Assembly: GCA_031275515.1 (NCBI GenBank)
Contig: JAISOQ010000156.1
Span: 1-11,867, forward strand
DNA length: 11,867 nt
Origin: Treponema sp.
Lineage (GTDB): Bacteria > Spirochaetota > Spirochaetia > Treponematales > Breznakiellaceae
Direction: 5' to 3'
Position 1 is the first letter of the stretch, and every line of letters begins with the position of its first letter. A program made the position numbers and the translations under genes. Shown here in pieces: positions 7,535-11,867 of the stretch. The notes below the pieces were generated by a model that saw only the letters and a list, made by a program, of their open reading frames with translations, was not told the DNA's origin and ran no database searches.

Positions 7535-7555
7535 CGGAAATGCAGGGCATTTCCG
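7535..7555 (-). promoter_or_regulatory. Intercistronic hairpin between permease and binding-protein genes
   Basis: CGGAAATGC (7535-7543) pairs with GCATTTCCG (7547-7555) across 3 nt. It lies just beyond the first permease stop and about 70 nt before the binding-protein start. Binding proteins are usually needed in excess over permeases. A stabilising or partly terminating hairpin here would fit, but there is no T-run. Confidence 0.4.
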
Positions 7556-7562
7556 AGGGGGC

Positions 7563-8264
7563 CTAAACAGCACTGGTGACTTTATTTTGGGTCCGGGTTA
7601 TTTTTTCAAGGAACCCAAAGACCTTCTCCAGGATTATTGACAGAATAATAAAAAGGATCATAGCGACAAAATACCCTTCCAAACTATGGGCCGTAGAAAC
7701 CGCCAGGGTCTTTACCTGACCGATGACATCAATAACCCCCAACATATACGCTAAAGCCGAATCCTGGAGCAGCATCACCATGGATGTGCCAAAGGAAGGA
7801 ACAGCTATCACCACGCACTGGGGCAGGATGATGCGAAAATAAGTTTGCAGTTTAGTCATCCCCGCTGCATAGGCCGCGTCCCATTGGGATTCCCCCACGC
7901 TTAAAACGGAAGATCGGATTATCTCAGACATGGAAGCGCTGTAATTAATGCCGTAGGTTACAAAAACAAAAAAGAGGACATTCCAGCGGATAATATTGAT
8001 CCCAACAAGCATAAACAGCATCGGCAGCCCATAGAAAATAATGAACATCTGGACAAAAACCGGGGTGCTGCGGATGAAAGAAACATATACCACAGCTATC
8101 TGCCTAAGGACAGGAACCCGCTCAATGCGGATCATGGCAATAATAAGGCCCAAAACAAGGCCGGCTGCCGTGCCAACGAGGACTATCAAAAGGGTAGTTG
8201 GCAGAGCCCGCAGGATCTTGGGCAAATATTCCCATACAAAACGCCATTGAAATAAATCAGCCAT
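7563..8264 (-). CDS. Polar amino acid ABC transporter permease (first gene of operon)
   Basis: This 233-residue membrane protein belongs to the same permease family. Its first membrane segment is near residues 20-45 (LPTTLLIVLVGTAAGLVLGL). It has the family motif RSTPVFVQMFIIFYGLP, the EAA loop WDAAYAAGMTKLQTYFRIILPQ (as WDAAYAAGMTK plus the following residues) and the late motif LQDSALAYMLGVIDVIGQ. The last motif recalls permeases of the cystine/sulfur amino acid branch (TcyL/TcyM-like), which is a weak hint to substrate. The start is taken as ATG 8264, with GGAG 9 nt upstream; an in-frame TTG at 8279 overlaps that ribosome-binding site. It is the first gene after the promoter at 8303-8331. 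Confidence 0.88.
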   Translation of the reverse strand: MADLFQWRFVWEYLPKILRALPTTLLIVLVGTAAGLVLGLIIAMIRIERVPVLRQIAVVYVSFIRSTPVFVQMFIIFYGLPMLFMLVGINIIRWNVLFFVFVTYGINYSASMSEIIRSSVLSVGESQWDAAYAAGMTKLQTYFRIILPQCVVIAVPSFGTSMVMLLQDSALAYMLGVIDVIGQVKTLAVSTAHSLEGYFVAMILFIILSIILEKVFGFLEKITRTQNKVTSAV

Positions 8265-8302
8265 ATCCGTAATCTCCAAAGTATACTAAATACCTATGTT
8301 TA

Positions 8303-8331
8303 ATGATATTCGCTTTAATCTTTATTGTCAA
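8303..8331 (-). promoter_or_regulatory. Sigma70-type promoter of the transporter/nitrogenase-like operon
   Basis: On the minus strand a perfect -35 TTGACA (8331-8326) and a -10 TATCAT (8308-8303, five of six consensus bases) are separated by exactly 17 bp. Transcription would start near 8296, about 30 nt before the first permease ATG. No sigma54 -24/-12 (TGGCAC-TTGC) element is evident here, unlike many nif promoters. Confidence 0.7.
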
Positions 8332-8484
8332 TAGATTGCACGCAGGAACAGGAAAATGTCATCCGGCAAAAATGCAGCCCTTTATACGGGTTAAATTTTA
8401 AGAATTTTCAATGGCTTGCATAAAAATCAGAGGAATGTATTATTTTTTATACATAATAATAGCAGGAAATAAGAGTTATTTGTC

Positions 8485-8520
8485 GAGGCTTTCCCAAAAC
8501 TGAAGTTTTGGGAAAGCCTT
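8485..8520. repeat. Hairpin sharing the core of the 2228-2266 hairpin
   Basis: AGGCTTTCCCAAAACT (8486-8501) pairs with AGTTTTGGGAAAGCCT (8504-8519), with an extra G-T pair outside and CGCG directly after (8521-8524). It shares TTTCCCAAAA...TTTTGGGAAA, the flanking GAG/CTY and the following CGCG with the hairpin at 2228-2266 read on the minus strand. The bases that differ inside the stem change as pairs. Confidence 0.75.
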
Positions 8521-8553
8521 CGCGGAATATCGTTATAACGGCTGTAGGCATGA

Positions 8554-8838
8554 GGAGGCGGCAGTAAAAACAGCGCCTTCTCCGGCTGTACCGCCCTGGA
8601 ATCGGCAAGCCTCCCGGACTCCCCGCCCAGCCTGGGTTCCTCCATATTTAAAGACACCGGAAACAGGGCCGGGGCCGGTACCAGACTGACTATTCTGGTA
8701 CCCAAGGACAAGGTAGAAGATTATGAAAACGGCTGGGGCGTTTCGCGGTACATGGGCGCTAATGTTCCTAATGCCCAATACGGCAGCAGCCGCAAGCTGA
8801 TTATCATCACCGATGGAAGTGATGATTCGTCTTTTTGA
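8554..8838 (+). pseudogene. Remnant of a plus-strand gene of unknown function
   Basis: A frame open from 8554 (just after a TGA) to TGA 8836-8838 encodes 94 residues that look genuinely coding: GGGSKNSAFSGC..., IFKDTGNRAGAGTRLTILVP and a late RKLIIITDGSDDSSF. No start codon or ribosome-binding site is present near the 5' end; the only in-frame ATG is late (in YMGAN). The segment is therefore probably the broken end of a larger protein. The phrase AGAGTRLTILVP recalls surface or lipoprotein domains of spirochaetes, but I cannot assign a family. Minus-strand frames over the same bases lack any recognisable motif and have poorer amino acid composition. Confidence 0.4.
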
Positions 8839-8997
8839 GGCCTGACCCTTTAGGAGTAAAAGGTCCACGGATTAACGCGGATTATTATACGCCGCCCGTT
8901 TAATCTGTGGACCTGTTATCTGTCCCCCGGTCAAAGGCGGCTGACCCCCGATGAAAGGGCGTTGCCGCTCCCCGCTTAGCTTTTCATCGCACTCACG
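8839..8997. other. 3' flank of thrA
   Basis: There is no gene here. Besides the hairpin at 8861-8914 it holds a weaker dyad, CGATGAAA (8949-8956) and TTTCATCG (8982-8989), with a 25-nt loop just after the thrA stop. That dyad may be an additional mRNA-end structure. Confidence 0.4.
8861..8914 (-). terminator. Imperfect hairpin between thrA and the gene remnant, probable terminator
   Basis: The arms 8861-8875 and 8900-8914 pair over 15 positions with one imperfect pair (G-T on the plus strand). The minus-strand side is followed by TTTTACTCC, as in a weak intrinsic terminator, about 85 nt beyond the thrA stop. The pairing is slightly better for plus-strand RNA, so it could instead close the plus-strand remnant. 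Part of it is a 21-nt sequence repeated upstream of thrA. Confidence 0.45.
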
Positions 8998-11460
8998 TTA
9001 AACCAGGGTCCGGGCTATCCGCACTATATCCGCAAAAACGCCCCCCGCGGTAACCTGAGCGCCCGCGCCGGGACCCTTGATCACCATTGGCAGGGTTGAA
9101 TACCGGTCGCTGGTAATCACCACGATATTGTCCGAGTCCACCAGGGAAAGGAAGGGACTCCCCTCCCCCTCTTCCCGGAGGGAAATCCGGGCGGAGCCTT
9201 CCTCTATAATCGCCACATACCGCAGGGCCTGACCCCTGGCCGCCGCATCGGCCCGGCGCTTCTCAAAGACAGGGTCCGCGTTCCGCAGTTCCGCAAAAAA
9301 GGCTTCCACGCCGCCGGCCTCAAAACATGCGGCGGGAAGGATAGGCTCTATGTTCACCGAATCAAATTCCAGGGACATCCCGCATTCCCGGGCCAGGATC
9401 AGGGCTTTCCTGGCGGCGTCCATGGCGTTGAGGTCGTCCCGGGGATCCGGTTCGGTATAGCCTTTGGCCTTGGCCTCCCTGACCAGCTCGGAAAAGGGCT
9501 TGGAGCCGTCGAAGTTGTTGAAGATGTAGCTCAGGGTCCCGGACAAGACCGCCTCTATGCGCCTGACCCGGTCCCCCGAAAAGGCCAGGTCCCTAAGGGT
9601 GGAGATGACCGGGAGGCCGGCGCAGACCGTGGTCTCGTAGAGGTAGGGGATGCCCCGGTCTTTGGCATATTCCGTAAGGGTACGATAATACTCCAGCGAA
9701 CCGGAATTGGCCTTCTTGTTGGGAGTAACAATGGGGATGGCGGCTTGCAGGATTTCATCGTACCGGGAGGCCACGTCGCTTCCGGGGGTGCAGTCGCAGA
9801 AAGCCATGTTGGGGAGGTTGAAGGTCTTCATCCTGGTAATGAAAGCGTCAAGGTCAAAGGGAACCGCCGGGGTATCAGCGGAGAGCAGGTCCTTGACGGT
9901 TTTGGGGTCCAGGCCGTCGGGATTGAAGATCATCCGCCGGGAATTGGCCGCCCCGACCAGGTTGATGCGTATTTTGTGCTTGTCCGCCAGGATTTCCCGG
10001 TGCCCCGCGATCTGGTCCACCAGCGTACCCCCGATAAGGCCGGTACCCACCAGGAAGAGGTTCACCGAGCGCACGCCGGAGAGGAAGAAGGCTTCGTGTA
10101 TCGCGTTCAGGGCTTTGGCCTCGTCGTGCCGGGAAATGACCGCCGAAATATTGAGTTCCGATGAACCCTGGGCTATGGCCACGATGTTGATCCCGTTCCG
10201 GCCCAGGGCATGAAAGACCTTCCCGGATATGCCGGATCTCCGCTTCATCTTGGAACCCACCACCGCAATAACCGCTAAGTCCCCTTCAACCACCGGCTCA
10301 TCAATAGTGGCGGCGGCGATCTCCCGTTCAAATTCTTCTTTCAAAGCATCGGCGGCGGCGGCGGCGGCGGCAGGGTCCACGGCAAAACAGATGGAATATT
10401 CGCTGGAACTTTGGGTTATAAGGATGACGCTAATCCGCCGCCGGGCCAGGGCGCCGAAAAGCCGGGAAGAAAATCCCGCCACCCCTACCATACCCGTCCC
10501 CTGGAGCCGCAGGAGGGTGACGTTTCCCAGAGAGCTGATTCCCCGTATAGGATAGGGACTGTCCTGAGCTTCCCCGGTAATCCGGGTTCCCGAACCGGCG
10601 GGATTGAAGGTGTTGCGTATCACAATGGGGATGCCCTTTTCCAGGGCCGGCCTGACTGTGGGGGGATGCAGGACCTTGGCCCCAAAATGGGACAGTTCCA
10701 GGGCTTCCTCGTAAGAAATGCGGTCTATCTTGAAGGCGGTCTTGACCATCCGGGGATCCGCCGTGAGTATGCCGTCCACATCTGTCCAGATTTCCACCGC
10801 CCCGGCATCAATGGCGGCGCCGAAAACAGCCGCCGAAAAGTCCGAACCTCCCCTGCCCAGGGTAGTGGTATGCCCCTCATCATCGGAGGCGATAAATCCC
10901 GTGGCGATTTGCAGGGCGGGCCGTTTTTCCAAATAACCGCGGATATTACCATAGGTTTCCCCGGGAATGACCTGAGCGGCCCCGTAAGACCTGTCGGTCT
11001 TGACGACTTCTCTGGCGTCCAGGTACTCGGCGTTTACCCCCCGGGAACTGAAAAAACGAGCTATCAGGGACGCGGAAAGCCGTTCCCCAAAGCTCATGAT
11101 GTAGTCCAGGCTCCGGGGAGACAGTTCCTGGAGTATCATTACCCCGTCCAGGATACGGGAAAGTTCGGAAAAACCCCCGTCGATCATCACGCCGGCGGAC
11201 TTTTGGGACTCTGTATCAAAGAGGCCGGCGGCCAAATCCCGATGCCGGCGGCGCATACCTTCCACCAGGCGGGTATAGCCGCCGTCTCCCCCGGCTGCCT
11301 GACGGGCGGCGGCAATGAGACCGTCGGTCATCCCGCTCAGGGCGGAAACAACCACTACCCGCACCTTATGCCCGTGTTCCCGGTCATTTACAATAGAAAA
11401 AAGTTTCTCCACCGCCGCGGCGGTTCCCACCGAAGTGCCGCCGAATTTGAGGACCAGCAT
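8998..11460 (-). CDS. thrA: Bifunctional aspartokinase / homoserine dehydrogenase
   Basis: This cytoplasmic enzyme catalyses two steps from aspartate toward threonine and methionine: phosphorylation of aspartate, and NAD(P)H-dependent reduction of aspartate semialdehyde to homoserine. From ATG 11460 it is 820 residues, the length of E. coli ThrA. The kinase domain opens with LVLKFGGTSVG and has the LGRGGSD and EIWTDVDGI motifs; two ACT-type regulatory segments follow (about 310-460). The dehydrogenase domain starts at LFLVGTGLIGGTLVDQI (about 465), with TPNKKAN, AGLPVI, LSGTLSYIFNNFDG and GYTEPDPRDDLNGMD-like (here DDLNAMDAARK) motifs. I prefer ATG 11460 over the in-frame ATG 11475 because GGAG lies 9 nt before it and overlaps the upstream ATG. 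Allosteric inhibition by threonine is expected from family knowledge. No leader peptide or attenuator is visible upstream. The gene stands alone here, without thrB or thrC in the window. Confidence 0.96.
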   Translation of the reverse strand: MLVLKFGGTSVGTAAAVEKLFSIVNDREHGHKVRVVVVSALSGMTDGLIAAARQAAGGDGGYTRLVEGMRRRHRDLAAGLFDTESQKSAGVMIDGGFSELSRILDGVMILQELSPRSLDYIMSFGERLSASLIARFFSSRGVNAEYLDAREVVKTDRSYGAAQVIPGETYGNIRGYLEKRPALQIATGFIASDDEGHTTTLGRGGSDFSAAVFGAAIDAGAVEIWTDVDGILTADPRMVKTAFKIDRISYEEALELSHFGAKVLHPPTVRPALEKGIPIVIRNTFNPAGSGTRITGEAQDSPYPIRGISSLGNVTLLRLQGTGMVGVAGFSSRLFGALARRRISVILITQSSSEYSICFAVDPAAAAAAADALKEEFEREIAAATIDEPVVEGDLAVIAVVGSKMKRRSGISGKVFHALGRNGINIVAIAQGSSELNISAVISRHDEAKALNAIHEAFFLSGVRSVNLFLVGTGLIGGTLVDQIAGHREILADKHKIRINLVGAANSRRMIFNPDGLDPKTVKDLLSADTPAVPFDLDAFITRMKTFNLPNMAFCDCTPGSDVASRYDEILQAAIPIVTPNKKANSGSLEYYRTLTEYAKDRGIPYLYETTVCAGLPVISTLRDLAFSGDRVRRIEAVLSGTLSYIFNNFDGSKPFSELVREAKAKGYTEPDPRDDLNAMDAARKALILARECGMSLEFDSVNIEPILPAACFEAGGVEAFFAELRNADPVFEKRRADAAARGQALRYVAIIEEGSARISLREEGEGSPFLSLVDSDNIVVITSDRYSTLPMVIKGPGAGAQVTAGGVFADIVRIARTLV

Positions 11461-11497
11461 ATTAATTAGCTCCATAAATTAATTCAGTATTAGGAGA

Positions 11498-11526
11498 TTG
11501 ATACGCTTTTTTACATCTTTTTGCAA
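11498..11526 (-). promoter_or_regulatory. Possible thrA promoter
   Basis: On the minus strand TTGCAA (11526-11521) and TATCAA (11503-11498) are 17 bp apart. Each matches the sigma70 consensus at four of six positions, and the predicted start is about 30 nt before the thrA ATG. This is the best pair I see in the short gap between thrA and the insertion sequence. Confidence 0.35.
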
Positions 11527-11562
11527 GACATATACCCCAGGGCAGATTTACTTCTTAACCCC

Positions 11563-11597
11563 TGAAAATTCGCGCTAATCCGCGGACGAATTTTTAA
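11563..11597. repeat. Hairpin-like repeat upstream of thrA
   Basis: GAAAATTCG...CGAATTTTT forms an 8-bp dyad (AAAATTCG with CGAATTTT) around a 14-nt centre, and the plus-strand side ends in five T. Positions 11567-11587 match 18 of 21 bases of the minus-strand sequence at 8883-8863. The element could stop transcription arriving from the left, or belong to a dispersed intergenic repeat. Confidence 0.5.
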
Positions 11598-11612
11598 ATG
11601 ACTTTGCCCCGG

Positions 11613-11867
11613 CAGGGCCAGCGCATATAAATTATGAGGAAGTCCCCTCCGACGGGAGGGCTTCCGAAGCAACCGAGGTGTAAAAGAGCAGCCGCTCAAA
11701 ATACTCATCGGACCACGCCATCTGTTTCACCCGGCTTTTCATGCTGTCCTTTGATTCTTCATCGGCACGCGCTGCCGTCAGTGCTATCTTTCGGAAATAT
11801 GCCCAGTTCTCAGGAGCATTACCGCTCTTTATCCGGGCCGCATCCTCCCGGTACACCACATCAAGCA
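11613..11867 (-). mobile_element. Right part of an ISAs1-family insertion sequence (continues past the window)
   Basis: The transposase gene ends at 11632. Just outside it the plus strand reads CAGGGCCAGCGCATATAA from 11613, which has the CAGGG opening expected of an ISAs1/H-repeat terminal repeat. The other end is outside the window, so neither the inverted repeat nor a target duplication can be confirmed. The insertion lies about 150 bp upstream of thrA. Confidence 0.55.
11632..11867 (-). CDS. ISAs1-family transposase, C-terminal part
   Basis: The frame is open to the window edge and reads LDVVYREDAARIKSGNAP, then ENWAYFRKIALTAAR, ...MAWSDEYFERLLF. This is the characteristic C-terminal end of ISAs1/H-repeat DDE transposases: a LDV.(F/Y)REDxxRI block, then NAPEN.A.LRKIALN, then a basic stretch and a W-D-DxYL-like motif. 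About 78 residues are visible; the catalytic DDE residues are outside the window. The protein would cut and join the IS ends. Whether the full gene is intact cannot be judged. Confidence 0.8.
   Translation of the reverse strand, partial: LDVVYREDAARIKSGNAPENWAYFRKIALTAARADEESKDSMKSRVKQMAWSDEYFERLLFYTSVASEALPSEGTSS

Larger units (their letters stand above)
8265..8553. other. AT-rich upstream region of the operon
   Basis: These roughly 290 bases contain no supportable gene. They hold the promoter at 8303-8331, an A/T-rich stretch around 8400-8480 that could carry upstream activator or regulator sites, and the hairpin at 8485-8520. A minus-strand open frame across 8427-8711 looks like a shadow without family features. 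Confidence 0.5.

Noticed and set aside
8427..8868. Minus-strand frames 8427-8711 and 8533-8868
   Set aside because: They overlap each other and oppose a more coding-like plus-strand remnant. No start signals or domains are seen.
10340..10375. GGC/GCG triplet run inside thrA
   Set aside because: It encodes an alanine run in the linker of the ACT region and keeps the frame, so it is ordinary coding sequence rather than a separate repeat element.
1..11867. CRISPR array, tRNA or rRNA genes
   Set aside because: I saw no regularly spaced direct repeats and no tRNA cloverleaf or rRNA signature on either strand, although this was an inspection by eye.

Overview
The window looks like a chromosomal accessory region of an anaerobic, probably spirochaete-type bacterium. 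A treponeme of the termite-gut kind is my best guess, from the roughly even base composition, the relaxed lipobox of the binding protein, nitrogenase-superfamily genes and a fused ThrA. This assignment is inference only. Every well-supported gene lies on the minus strand.

Layout from right to left, in the direction of transcription. The right edge holds the 3' end of an ISAs1/H-repeat-type transposase with a probable IS terminus near 11613. Next is thrA (8998-11460), a bifunctional aspartokinase/homoserine dehydrogenase. Downstream of it lie a likely terminator and the decayed remnant of a plus-strand gene (8554-8838). A good sigma70 promoter (8303-8331) then starts a compact six-gene operon: ABC permease, substrate-binding lipoprotein, second ABC permease, ABC ATPase, NifD-like protein and NifK-like protein (8264 down to 2273). 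At the left, a small excisionase-type HTH protein precedes a degraded DnaB/RepA-type replicative helicase, with two frameshifts and one in-frame stop. This is the trace of a plasmid, phage or integrative element.

The most interesting unit is the six-gene operon. It joins a polar-amino-acid-type importer to a pair of nitrogenase-like component 1 subunits. Both subunits keep the three P-cluster-type cysteines. The NifD-like subunit also keeps the equivalent of the cofactor-ligating alpha-Cys275, but replaces alpha-His442 with Met, alpha-His195 with Phe and alpha-Gln191 with Cys. This argues against N2 reduction and for a nitrogenase-like reductase acting on another substrate, perhaps the compound the importer brings in. 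No NifH-like reductase or cofactor-assembly gene is present in the window.

Structured DNA is also notable. Two hairpins of one family bracket the operon and differ by compensatory base-pair changes. A perfect 30-bp inverted repeat and repeated GGTAACG motifs lie in the helicase tail. A 21-nt repeat occurs in opposite orientations on either side of thrA.
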